Positions 41,749-49,997 of a stretch of DNA of 64,000 nucleotides are shown here, piece after piece; positions within the stretch are counted from its first letter, which is position 1; each line of letters starts with the position of its first letter. The notes beneath the pieces are model-generated. The model ran no database searches. It saw only the letters and a list, made by a program, of their open reading frames with translations, and was not told where the DNA came from. Position numbers and translations under genes: made by a program. Source of the stretch: Gordonia sp. OPL2 (GTDB taxonomy: Bacteria; Actinomycetota; Actinomycetes; Mycobacteriales; Mycobacteriaceae); NCBI RefSeq assembly GCF_003797825.1, contig NZ_RKME01000021.1:1-64000 (forward strand), in the 5' to 3' direction.

Positions 41749-43017
41749 ATGAGTGCGAATCCCCCTCTCACCCGCCGGTCCATGCTGACCGCTGCCGGAC
41801 TCGGTGCCGTCGGCCTCGCCGCCGCGGCATGTTCGCGTGGCGGCACGACGACCGAGGACGGGAAGCCGAAGTCGCCGACCGTCTCCATCGTCTACACGCC
41901 CGCCCTGGACTCCGAGGACGCGCCCAATCCCACCGCCACCGTGTCGGTTCGGGCGGAGAACGGCCAGCTCAACCCCGACGTCAAACTGCTCAACGCGAGC
42001 GGCAAGGCCGTCGCGGGCACGATGTCGGACGACCAGAAGACGTTCACCATCACCGAGCCGCTCGGTTACGGGTCCCAGTACACCTGGCAGGGCAGCGCGG
42101 TCGGCTTCGACCGCGTCTCCACCCCCATCAGCGGTTCCTTCACGACGCTCTCGCCGAAGTCGCAGATGAACGTCGTCGTCAACATCGGGGACGGTCAGGA
42201 GGTCGGGATCGCCGCGCCGATCATCCTGAAGTTCAACGACACAGTCCAGGACAAGGAAGCCGTCGAGAAGGCCCTCAAGGTCACCACCGACCCGCCGACC
42301 GAGGGCGCCTGGGCGTGGCTCGGCGAGGACAACGGTTCCCGCGCGCACTGGCGCACCAAGGAGTACTACAAGCCCGGCACCACCGTGCACATGGACGCCA
42401 AGCTCTACGGCGTGGACCACGGCGACGGTGCCTACGGAGCGGCCGACGTCACGAGCGACTTCACCATCGGACGCTCACAGATCGTCAAGGCCGAGGCGTC
42501 GTCGCATCAGATCGTCGTCGTCCGTGACGGCGGCGTGTTGATGACCCTGCCGTGCAGCTACGGCGGGGGAGATCTCGATCGCAACGTCACGCGATCGGGC
42601 ATCCACGTGGTGACCGAGAAGTACGAGGACTTCTTCATGAGCAACCCCGCCGCGGGGTACTTCAACATCCGCGAGCGGTTCGCCGTGCGTATCTCGAACA
42701 ACGGCGAGTTCATCCATGCGAACCCGGAAACCGTTGGCGTGCAGGGATCGTCGAACGTCACCAACGGGTGCATCAACTTGTCGCTGGAGAACGCGCAGCG
42801 GTACTTCGAGTCGGCGATCTACGGCGATCCGGTCGAGGTGACCGGCACGCGCATCGCGCTGTCGGAGGCCGACGGCGACATCTTCGACTGGATCTTCGAC
42901 TGGTCGTCCTGGACCGGTATGTCGGCGATCAAGGGTGACCCGGACCAGGTGAGCGCACCTGCGACACCGTCGGGCGCCCCGACCTCGAACGCCCCGGCCC
43001 CGGCCCCCGCGGGCTGA
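41749..43017 (+). CDS. L,D-transpeptidase lipoprotein (LprQ/Ldt5-like)
   Basis: This 422-aa enzyme forms 3-3 cross-links in peptidoglycan. A twin-arginine-like RRSMLTAAGLG leads to the lipobox LAAAAC. Ig-like domains (residues 45-245) precede the YkuD domain with the catalytic HANPETVGV and SSNVTNGCINLS containing the Cys nucleophile. An Ala/Pro tail ends the protein. It is the counterpart of Rv0483. TACGCT (41734-41739) ends 9 nt before ATG 41749, leaving at most a very short leader. It acts outside the membrane. Confidence 0.93.
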   Translation: MSANPPLTRRSMLTAAGLGAVGLAAAACSRGGTTTEDGKPKSPTVSIVYTPALDSEDAPNPTATVSVRAENGQLNPDVKLLNASGKAVAGTMSDDQKTFTITEPLGYGSQYTWQGSAVGFDRVSTPISGSFTTLSPKSQMNVVVNIGDGQEVGIAAPIILKFNDTVQDKEAVEKALKVTTDPPTEGAWAWLGEDNGSRAHWRTKEYYKPGTTVHMDAKLYGVDHGDGAYGAADVTSDFTIGRSQIVKAEASSHQIVVVRDGGVLMTLPCSYGGGDLDRNVTRSGIHVVTEKYEDFFMSNPAAGYFNIRERFAVRISNNGEFIHANPETVGVQGSSNVTNGCINLSLENAQRYFESAIYGDPVEVTGTRIALSEADGDIFDWIFDWSSWTGMSAIKGDPDQVSAPATPSGAPTSNAPAPAPAG

Positions 43018-43086
43018 GAAGCCAAAGGCGTTGACGCCGAGCCTGATCCGTTCCCGGGCGGCCCGGCGGCAACGTGCGGTGCGACC

Positions 43087-43857
43087 TCAGCCGGTCTTGA
43101 CGTTGCGACGCGCCGAGGCCTGATCCCGTGGCTTGATGACGATCTGGTCCAGGTCGACGTGCGGCGGGCGTGATGCGACGAACCCGATCACCTCGGCCAC
43201 GTCGTCGGCGGTCAACGGGGTCAGACCCTGGTACACGGCGTCGGCGCGCTCCTGGTCCCCTTCGAATCGGACCAGCGAGAAGTCGGTCTCGACCATCCCG
43301 GGAGCGATCTCGGTCAGCCGCACCGGCTTTCCGAGCAGTTCGTAGCGCAGGGTCCGGTGCATGACGCCCTGTGCGTGCTTCGCCGAGGTGTATCCGGCGC
43401 CGTTGTCGTAGGCCTCGAGTGCGGCGATGGAGGTTATCGTCACGATGAGTCCATCTCCCGACGCGACCAACGCCGGCAGCAGTGCCTTGGTCATCCGGAG
43501 GGTGCCGAGCACATTGGTCTCCCACATCCAGCGCCAGTCGTCGAGGTCGGCGGTCGCGACGGGATCGAGACCTTTGGCGCCGCCTGCGTTGTTGACGAGG
43601 ACGTGCACCGTGTCCAGACCCTCCACGAACGCATTCACCGAGGTCTCGTCGGTGACGTCGAGCGGGCGACCGGTGCCGCCGATCTCGGCGGCGAGCTCCT
43701 CGATGCGATCGGTGCGGCGCGCCCCCAACACCACGTGGTAGCCCTGCGCGGCGAGCCGTCGGGCGGTGGCGGCACCGATGCCGGAGCTCGCCCCGGTCAC
43801 CACCGCGACCTTCTTCTCGGACGTCGACGAACCTGGTTGTGCCGTGCTGCTGCTCAT
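43087..43857 (-). CDS. Short-chain dehydrogenase/reductase (Rv0484c-like)
   Basis: This 256-aa SDR has TGASSGIGAATARRLAAQG, VLVNNAGG and the catalytic Ser and YTSAKHA. It corresponds to Rv0484c by position, divergent from the ROK regulator. TAAGCT (43869-43864 on the minus strand) ends 6 nt before ATG 43857, suggesting leaderless translation. The substrate is unknown. Confidence 0.9.
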   Translation of the reverse strand: MSSSTAQPGSSTSEKKVAVVTGASSGIGAATARRLAAQGYHVVLGARRTDRIEELAAEIGGTGRPLDVTDETSVNAFVEGLDTVHVLVNNAGGAKGLDPVATADLDDWRWMWETNVLGTLRMTKALLPALVASGDGLIVTITSIAALEAYDNGAGYTSAKHAQGVMHRTLRYELLGKPVRLTEIAPGMVETDFSLVRFEGDQERADAVYQGLTPLTADDVAEVIGFVASRPPHVDLDQIVIKPRDQASARRNVKTG

Positions 43858-43863
43858 GAGTTC

Positions 43864-43894
43864 AGCTTAACGATGGGTCGCGCGTTGCTACATT
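43864..43894. promoter_or_regulatory. Divergent leaderless promoters (SDR / ROK regulator)
   Basis: TAAGCT on the minus strand (43869-43864) and TACATT on the plus strand (43889-43894) each lie 6 nt before a start codon. The 43-bp region is too short for independent promoters with full upstream regions, so the two genes are probably coordinated. Confidence 0.55.
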
Positions 43895-43900
43895 CGTCCC

Positions 43901-45022
43901 ATGTCGTTGACCGGAGTCGTGCCCGCCGCGCTCCAGGTGGGTTCGATACCCGCGGCGACGGTGCTGCAGGCCATCCGCGTCAGCGGTCCGGTGACCCGCG
44001 ATCATCTCGCCGCGGCCACCACGTTGTCGCCGGCGACGATCAACCGTCAGGTCACCGTGCTGTCGCGGCTGGGGCTCGTCGTCGAACGTCCCGACCTCGT
44101 CGACCCCGGCGGCATCGGCAGGCCGAAGAACCCGTTGACCCTCGATCGGGACCGGCTCTGCGTGGCCGGGATGCACATCGGTGCCCGCCGGACCCTGCTG
44201 GCCATCGCCGACCTCGGCGGACGCACCCTGTACAGCCATGCGGTGCTCACCCCGCACGACGCGGCCGGGGTCGCCGACCTCTGTGCCCAATTACGGGATC
44301 TGGCAGCACGTTTCAGCGGTCGTCGGCTGCTGTGGGCCGGCGTCGCCTCCGGTGGCGTGGTCGACGCGACGACCGGCGTCATCGATCACCCCGTCCTGGG
44401 CTGGAGGCGGGTGGCAGTCGGGGCGCAGCTCGCCGATCAGCTCGGGGTACCCGTATCTGTCTGCGAACACGTGCAGGCGATGGCCGCCGCCGAGCTGATG
44501 CTCACCCATCCGCGGGAGTTCGAGGGCACCGGGCTGTTCTTCTACGCGCGGGAAACCGTCGGCATGGCCCTGTCGATCGACGGAAAGGTGCACATGCCGT
44601 TGCGCGGCGCCGGATCCATCGCGCACCTGCCCGTCGATGCACCGCATCTCGCGCCCGGCGGACGCACCTGTCTGCAGGAGGTCGTCGGCAGTGCGGCGGC
44701 GCGGCGTGCCGCGGAGAGGTTCGGGGTGGGGGAGAACTCGTCACTCATCGTCGACGAGCGGGCCGAGGTGCTCGGCACCACCGTGGCGATGCTGCGCGAC
44801 GTCATCAACCCCGACGCGATCGTGGTCGCCGGCGACGCCTTCGCGGCCCACCCGCACGGGCTCGCCCCCGTACAGGCGGCCTTCGACTCCGCGACGACGA
44901 TCCGCCGCCCGCTGGAGATGGCGCCGTCGCGCTTCGGGATTCGGATCCAGGAGAGCGCGGCCGTCGTCGTCGCGCTGAGCGTCATCTACACCGATCCTGT
45001 CGCGGCCACCGTGCGCGAGTGA
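43901..45022 (+). CDS. ROK family transcriptional regulator (Rv0485-like)
   Basis: This 373-aa protein has an N-terminal winged HTH (VSGPVTRDHLAAATTLSPAT INRQV) and a ROK sugar-kinase-like domain (VAGMHIGARRTLLAIADLGG). The kinase signature is decayed: the ExGH position reads SIAHLP, and of the ROK zinc cysteines only one remains (GGRTCLQE). It therefore looks like a non-catalytic regulator. Rv0485, its positional counterpart, is a known regulator of pe/ppe genes. TACATT lies 6 nt before ATG 43901. Confidence 0.87.
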   Translation: MSLTGVVPAALQVGSIPAATVLQAIRVSGPVTRDHLAAATTLSPATINRQVTVLSRLGLVVERPDLVDPGGIGRPKNPLTLDRDRLCVAGMHIGARRTLLAIADLGGRTLYSHAVLTPHDAAGVADLCAQLRDLAARFSGRRLLWAGVASGGVVDATTGVIDHPVLGWRRVAVGAQLADQLGVPVSVCEHVQAMAAAELMLTHPREFEGTGLFFYARETVGMALSIDGKVHMPLRGAGSIAHLPVDAPHLAPGGRTCLQEVVGSAAARRAAERFGVGENSSLIVDERAEVLGTTVAMLRDVINPDAIVVAGDAFAAHPHGLAPVQAAFDSATTIRRPLEMAPSRFGIRIQESAAVVVALSVIYTDPVAATVRE

Positions 45023-45090
45023 CGACACCTTCGGAGGCGCCGTCGGTGTCCCGGCGCGACCGGCCTGCGGGAATGACCTACCGTAGGGGC

Positions 45091-45903
45091 ATGACCACAC
45101 CCCCGCGTGACGTCGCCGCCTCTCTCGAGGTCTACGTCTCGGCCGCCACCGAACTCGAGATGCAGATCGCCGTGGCGAAGCTACCGGGGCTGACCGTCAC
45201 CGAGGATCTGACGGTCACCGTCGACGGTGACCCGGTGGAACTCGAGGAGATCGTCGCCGACCACGGCAGCCGCATCCACCGCTTCCAGGTGGACTCTGGG
45301 CTCGTCGCCATCGACTACACGGCGAGCGTCGAGACGCCCGCCGATCCGATCCCGGTGTCGGAAACCGACCGCTCGATCTATCTGCGTCCCAGCCGGTATG
45401 CGGAGGCGGACAAGTTCTTCGGCTTCGTCGCGGGACAGTTCGACATGGATCTGTCGCCGGGCGAACTCCTCGAGCAGGTGACCGCGTACGTCGAGAGCCG
45501 GCTGAGTTACATCCCGGGCGCGAGCGACCCGATCGACGGCGCCGCCGACACGCTGCTGGCGGGCGCCGGGGTCTGCCGCGACTACGCGCATCTCGTCGTC
45601 GCGCTGCTGCGCGCGCTGAACATCCCGGCCCGTCTGGTCGCGGTGTATGCGCCGGGATGCGACCCGATGGACTTCCACGCCGTCGCCGAGGCGATCATCA
45701 ACGACGAGTGGGTCGTCGTCGACGCCACCCGGCTCGCGCCGCGACAGAGTCTGGTGCGCATCGCTACCGGACGCGACGCCGCGGACACCGCGTTCCTCGA
45801 CAACCATCGCGGGACGATCAACCTGAACTACTACAAGGTCACCGCCACCGTGCGCGGGGATCTGCCGACGGACACCGGAAAGGAGCGCATCAGCATAGGC
45901 TGA
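45091..45903 (+). CDS. Transglutaminase-like domain protein
   Basis: This 270-aa protein has an N-terminal beta-rich region and a transglutaminase/protease-like domain with Cys in GAGVCRDYAHL, His in DFHAVAEA and Asp in WVVVDATRLAP. TACCGT (45079-45084) lies 6 nt before ATG 45091, supporting it over the upstream in-frame ATG 45073. It sits 4 bp upstream of a metallopeptidase gene. The two families often occur together in actinobacteria in a locus with circularly permuted ATP-grasp proteins, which is not present here. The substrate is unknown. Confidence 0.88.
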   Translation: MTTPPRDVAASLEVYVSAATELEMQIAVAKLPGLTVTEDLTVTVDGDPVELEEIVADHGSRIHRFQVDSGLVAIDYTASVETPADPIPVSETDRSIYLRPSRYAEADKFFGFVAGQFDMDLSPGELLEQVTAYVESRLSYIPGASDPIDGAADTLLAGAGVCRDYAHLVVALLRALNIPARLVAVYAPGCDPMDFHAVAEAIINDEWVVVDATRLAPRQSLVRIATGRDAADTAFLDNHRGTINLNYYKVTATVRGDLPTDTGKERISIG

Positions 45904-45907
45904 GGCC

Positions 45908-47020
45908 ATGCATGCGCTCACGTGCCCGATCTGCAATGCGTTGTCGGGCTTCGTCAATCAACGGTGCCCGGAATGCGGGACCACCGTCGGGGTCCATCTT
46001 CCGTCGCGCTCGCTGCTCGTCGCGTCCGAAGAAGGCGTGGACGTCGACGGCCGACGCTGGGTGCGCTGCTCGAACTGGGACACCACCGGCTGCAACTGGC
46101 TGACCCTGGCCGAGGTCGACGACAGTTCGATCGGACTGCGCGGCAGGTGTTTTCCGGGATCGCTGGTACGCCGCCATCCCGACGCCGACGACACGATCGC
46201 GCTCGAGAAGCTCACCTCGACATCGCGGGACATGCGGATGCTGATCTATCAGCTCGTCGATCTGGGCCTGCCGGTCGAGCCGTTCTGGCGCACCGACGGT
46301 GGGCTGGCCTTCGATCTGCTGTCGAGCCAGACGACCGGACAGCAGGTGCTCATCGGGCACGCCAACGGGGTCATCACCATCGATCTGGCCGAGTCGCTCG
46401 ACGCCTACCGGGAACGGCTGCGGGTGGACCTCGGCGAACCGTACCGGACCATGCTCGGCCACTTCCGCCACGAGGTGGGCCATTACTACGAGCACATCCT
46501 CGTCGAAACGGGCGACGGGGCAACGGAATACCTTGACAAGTGCCGAGAGATTTTCGGCGACGAGCGGGCGAGTTACGCCGACGCCATCGACCGCCACTAT
46601 AAGTACGGGGCGCCACGGGACTGGCGCAAGTCTTACATCTCGGAGTACGCCACGATGCACCCGTGGGAGGACTTCGCCGAGTGTTTCGCGCATTACCTGC
46701 ACATCACCGGGACCATCGACACCGCGCGCGAATCCGGTCTGATGTTGGAGAGCGATCAGGTCAGGTTCACGATGAACCGGGACATCGTGCCGTTGGAATC
46801 GTATGCCGACGAACCGATCGAGCGACTTCTCTACGACTGGAAGTGGTTGTCCATGATGTTCAATCGGGTGAACGCCGCGATGGGTCGTCGTCCGTTGTAT
46901 CCGTTCGAGATCCCGCAGCCGGTGGTCCGCAAACTCGGGTTCGTCCATCGGGTGATCCGGGAGTCGGCGAAACGGTCGACCGCGGTCGATCCGCTCGTCG
47001 ACACTCCGGCTCCCGCCTGA
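45908..47020 (+). CDS. Putative zinc-binding metallopeptidase (peptidase_Mx type)
   Basis: This 370-aa protein starts with a zinc ribbon (CPIC ... CPEC) and contains the HExxH motif FRHEVGHYYEHIL with a downstream Glu-containing segment (PWEDFAECFAHYLHITG). This corresponds to the putative zinc-binding metallopeptidase family (PF15887). It is cotranscribed with the transglutaminase-like gene (4-bp gap). A hydrolytic role is inferred from the motif only. It ends before the second 21-bp repeat array. Confidence 0.87.
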   Translation: MHALTCPICNALSGFVNQRCPECGTTVGVHLPSRSLLVASEEGVDVDGRRWVRCSNWDTTGCNWLTLAEVDDSSIGLRGRCFPGSLVRRHPDADDTIALEKLTSTSRDMRMLIYQLVDLGLPVEPFWRTDGGLAFDLLSSQTTGQQVLIGHANGVITIDLAESLDAYRERLRVDLGEPYRTMLGHFRHEVGHYYEHILVETGDGATEYLDKCREIFGDERASYADAIDRHYKYGAPRDWRKSYISEYATMHPWEDFAECFAHYLHITGTIDTARESGLMLESDQVRFTMNRDIVPLESYADEPIERLLYDWKWLSMMFNRVNAAMGRRPLYPFEIPQPVVRKLGFVHRVIRESAKRSTAVDPLVDTPAPA

Positions 47021-47070
47021 CCCGACCTCCGCCTGACCCGACCTCCGAGGACGACCCGCGGAGGCCGAGT

Positions 47071-47362
47071 GTGCCCTGGAATTCGCTGACTGTGCCCTGA
47101 AACTCGCCGATCGTGCCCTGAAACTCGCCGATCGTGCCCTGAAATTCGCCGATCGTGCCCTGAAATTCGCCGATCGTGCCCATAAGTTCGCCGATCGTGC
47201 CCATACCCGTGTCGTCGTCGACCGATTCCGATCACCGTGTCCAGCAGGCGAGCGGCCCGCGGCGGTGGAGGACCCGCTCGCCGAAATCTAGGGCACAGTC
47301 AGCGAATTCTTGGGCACAGTCAGCGAATTCCAGGACCCGCTCGGCGAGGAACTGGACCCGGT
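47071..47362. repeat. Two-armed 21-bp tandem repeat array between convergent genes
   Basis: The left arm (47071-47204) has GTGCCC at 47071, 47092, 47113, 47134, 47155, 47176 and 47197, exactly 21 bp apart, with consensus TCGCCGATCGTGCCCTGAAAT. After about 85 bp, the right arm (47291-47362) carries the inverse, GGGCACAGTCAGCGAATTC and diverged units, again at 21 bp. Read toward the metallopeptidase, the left arm encodes GTIGEFQ heptads; the right arm encodes GTVSEFQ on +. This lies exactly between convergent metallopeptidase and otsB. Confidence 0.92.
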
Positions 47363-47377
47363 CGGCGAATGGCGCCG

Positions 47378-48169
47378 TCAGTGCCGGTCGGACAACCACT
47401 CTCGACGACGGGCGGTCACGAACTCCAACACGGTGGCCACGTCGTCCGTGTCCTCGATGCGGTGGGTCGCGACGGTGTCGCCCTGGCCGACCTTGATGCC
47501 GACGTCTCCGGAGTCGGGGTGCAGGTGGGCGAAGGCCTTCTCGTCGGTGACGTCGTCGCCGAGGTAGATGACGGTGTCGGCGCCAAACCGTTCACGCAGG
47601 ACGTCGAGTGCATGACCCTTGCTCGTCTCGATGACCGCGAGTTCGATGACGGCCTTGCCCTCGGTGACCTCGACTCCAGGCCACGTCGCCGGTCCCGTCC
47701 GAGCGCGCTCGAGCGCGGCGTCGGCATCGGTGGGCGCGGCATTGCGGACGTGCAGCACGGTGCTCGCCGGCTTGGTCTCGACCGTAGAGCCCGGATGATC
47801 GGCTGCGATGGAACGCAATTCGCCGATGAGGCGCTCGAGCAGAGCTCGGTGATCGTCGGTGATCTCGACTGCGAAACCCGAGTCGAACTCGCTGCCGTGA
47901 CTGCCGACCAGGACCACCGGGACGGCCAGGCCCGACAGCTCGGACAGCACACCCAGCGCCCGTCCGGACACCACAGCGGCGGCGGTGTCGGGGAGCTGCC
48001 CGGCTGCCTCGATCGCAGCGATCGACGCCGGGTTCGGGACGGCGTCCTCGGGCCGGGACACCAGCGGGGACACGCAGCCGTCGTAGTCGGACGCCACCAG
48101 CAGCCGAGGTGACCCGGCCGCGCCGATGAGGGCCTCCCGCAGGTCGGCGGGGATACCGGTGGCGCTCAT
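47378..48169 (-). CDS. otsB: Trehalose-6-phosphate phosphatase
   Basis: This 263-aa HAD-family phosphatase has the nucleophile motif DYDGCVSP, VVSGRALG, VGSHGSEF and the C-terminal GDDVTDEKAF. It removes phosphate from trehalose-6-phosphate made by OtsA. Its ATG overlaps the otsA stop as ATGA, so it is translationally coupled. The first motif reads DxDGC instead of the usual DxDGT, a change at a semi-conserved position. Confidence 0.93.
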   Translation of the reverse strand: MSATGIPADLREALIGAAGSPRLLVASDYDGCVSPLVSRPEDAVPNPASIAAIEAAGQLPDTAAAVVSGRALGVLSELSGLAVPVVLVGSHGSEFDSGFAVEITDDHRALLERLIGELRSIAADHPGSTVETKPASTVLHVRNAAPTDADAALERARTGPATWPGVEVTEGKAVIELAVIETSKGHALDVLRERFGADTVIYLGDDVTDEKAFAHLHPDSGDVGIKVGQGDTVATHRIEDTDDVATVLEFVTARRREWLSDRH

Positions 48170-49707
48170 GAATCGGTGCCGGACTCGCTGCCGGTCACCA
48201 GGTGGACCCCACGGTTGGCGTCGGATGCGGTCTCCGTGGTCGATGCCAGCGCGCCGAGGAAGCTCTCCGCCCACTTGGCGACGTCATGGGTCAGGACCTG
48301 CCGACGCAGCGCCCGCATGCGCCGACGACCCTCCTGCGTGCTCTGCTCCACGGCTGCCTCGATCGCGTCCTTGACGCCGTCGAGGTCGTACGGGTTGGCC
48401 TGATACGCAGACCGCAATTCGGCTGCGGCGCCGGTGAACTCGCTCAGCACGAGGGCGCCGCCGAGATCGCTGCGGCAGGCGACGTATTCCTTGGCGACCA
48501 GATTCATGCCGTCACGCAGGGGAGTGACCAGCATGACGTCGGCGGCGACGAAGAACGCGATCAGTTCGTCACGCGGTACCGGACGATGCAGGTACTGGAC
48601 CACCGGCTGACCGACGTTGCCGTAGGTGCCGTTGATGTTGCCGACGAGCTGTTCGATGCCGGCGCGCATCCGGACGTAGCTGTCGACCCGTTCGCGGCTG
48701 GGGGTGGCCAGCTGGATCATCACGGTGTCCGCGGGATCGATGCGCTTCTCTGCCAGCAACTCCGACAGCGCCTTGAGTCGGACGTCGATGCCCTTGGTGT
48801 AATCGAGTCGGTCGACGCCGAGCATGATCGTCTTCGGGTTGCCGAGCTCTTCGCGGAGAGCAGCGGCCCGCGTGCGGATCTCCTTCGATTTCGACTTCGT
48901 GTCGAGGTCGCCGGAGTCGATCGAGATGGGGAAGGCACCCACCCGCACGGTGCGGAAGCCGACCTGCACCACGCCGAACCGGGATCGCACGCCCACGGTG
49001 CCCTTGCTGGTGGCCTGCCCGGCGAGGCGTCGGGCGAGGAAGAGGAAGTTCTGGGCGCCGCCCGGGAGGTGGAACCCGATGAGGTCGGCGCCGAGCAGAC
49101 CCTCGACGATCTCCGTCCGCCACGGGAGTTGCATGAAGAGCTCCACCGGCGGGAACGGGATGTGGAGGAAGAATCCGATCCTCAGATCGGGGCGCAACAT
49201 GCGCAGCATCTTCGGGACCAGCTGGAGCTGGTAATCCTGAATCCAGACGATCGCACCCTCGCCGGCGGCCTCGGCAGCCTTCTCCGCGAACCGTCGGTTC
49301 ACCTCGACATAGGTGTTCCACCATTCCCGGTGATACTCGGGTTTGACCAGGACGTCGTGATAGAGCGGCCACAGCGTGGCGTTGGAGAATCCCTCGTAGT
49401 ACTCGGCGATCTCCCGCGTGGACAACGGCACCGCGTGGATGTCGATGCCCTCGATGTCCGGGTTGTCATCGGAGTCGGCGATCCCCGACCACCCGACCCA
49501 CGCCCCGGTCTGCGACCGCAGGATGGGTTCGAGGGCGGTCACCAGCCCGCCCGGGCTCCGCTTCCAGTTGACCGTCCCGTCGGGGAGAACTTCCTTGTCG
49601 ACAGGGAGTCGGTTGGCGACGACGACGAACTCGGCGTCTCCGTGATGGTGGTCGGCATGGTGGCCGTCAGGGGCCCCGCCGTTCGAAACGTGCCCGGACT
49701 CCGCCAT
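48166..49707 (-). CDS. otsA: Trehalose-6-phosphate synthase
   Basis: This 513-aa GT20 glycosyltransferase makes trehalose-6-phosphate from a nucleotide-glucose and glucose-6-phosphate. Visible are VVANRLPVDKEV, IQDYQLQLVPKMLR, GFFLHIPFPPVELF, LGVDRLDYTKGID and VTPLRDGMNLVAKEYVA. An N-terminal His/Gly-rich tail of 25 residues precedes the fold. It lies 3 bp downstream of a 53-codon gene and overlaps otsB by ATGA, forming an operon. Trehalose supports osmoprotection and mycolate transfer in this order. Confidence 0.96.
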   Translation of the reverse strand: MAESGHVSNGGAPDGHHADHHHGDAEFVVVANRLPVDKEVLPDGTVNWKRSPGGLVTALEPILRSQTGAWVGWSGIADSDDNPDIEGIDIHAVPLSTREIAEYYEGFSNATLWPLYHDVLVKPEYHREWWNTYVEVNRRFAEKAAEAAGEGAIVWIQDYQLQLVPKMLRMLRPDLRIGFFLHIPFPPVELFMQLPWRTEIVEGLLGADLIGFHLPGGAQNFLFLARRLAGQATSKGTVGVRSRFGVVQVGFRTVRVGAFPISIDSGDLDTKSKSKEIRTRAAALREELGNPKTIMLGVDRLDYTKGIDVRLKALSELLAEKRIDPADTVMIQLATPSRERVDSYVRMRAGIEQLVGNINGTYGNVGQPVVQYLHRPVPRDELIAFFVAADVMLVTPLRDGMNLVAKEYVACRSDLGGALVLSEFTGAAAELRSAYQANPYDLDGVKDAIEAAVEQSTQEGRRRMRALRRQVLTHDVAKWAESFLGALASTTETASDANRGVHLVTGSESGTDS

Positions 49708-49710
49708 GCG

Positions 49711-49872
49711 TCAGGCGTTCTCGCCTGGCGCGATCCCCAGCATGGACAGGAGCATCCGGCATTCGTCGGCGTCGGTTGCGTAGGCGGCGACGACGCGGCG
49801 CGCCGAGATGGCGGTCTCGTCGGCTACCGGCTCCAACTCGTCGTCGGTGATGTCGGTGGTCTTGGCAGGCAT
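49711..49872 (-). CDS. Small conserved-looking 53-aa protein, first gene of the ots operon
   Basis: The frame starts at ATG 49872 and reads MPAKTTDITDDELEPVADET, later VVAAYATDADECRMLL. It ends TGA at 49711, three bases before the otsA start. GAGGACACGA supplies a ribosome site. The acidic start and helical DADECRMLLSMLGI segment look protein-like, and codon use matches neighbouring genes. I do not recognise a family. Position suggests a role with OtsA or simply co-expression. Confidence 0.6.
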   Translation of the reverse strand: MPAKTTDITDDELEPVADETAISARRVVAAYATDADECRMLLSMLGIAPGENA

Positions 49873-49997
49873 TCGTGTCCTCGTGCTTCACATCGGTGTG
49901 CGCAACGGCGGCGGCCGGAGGCGTTCGCGCGGCAGTGCGCGCGAACACCGATTCTACCTGCCTGCGCCGGTCACGCTCGGTGCAGACCCGGCCCAGG

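Noticed and set aside
43357..45903. 848-aa open frame across the ROK regulator
   Set aside because: Only its last 270 residues (from 45091) are protein-like, matching a transglutaminase; the rest is a shadow of the ROK gene.
46860..47204. GTIGEFQ-repeat frame starting at ATG 47204
   Set aside because: It continues antisense into the metallopeptidase gene and loses the repeat pattern. No ribosome site was seen.
47071..47362. CRISPR array
   Set aside because: Units are contiguous 21-bp tandem repeats without spacers, and no cas genes are nearby.
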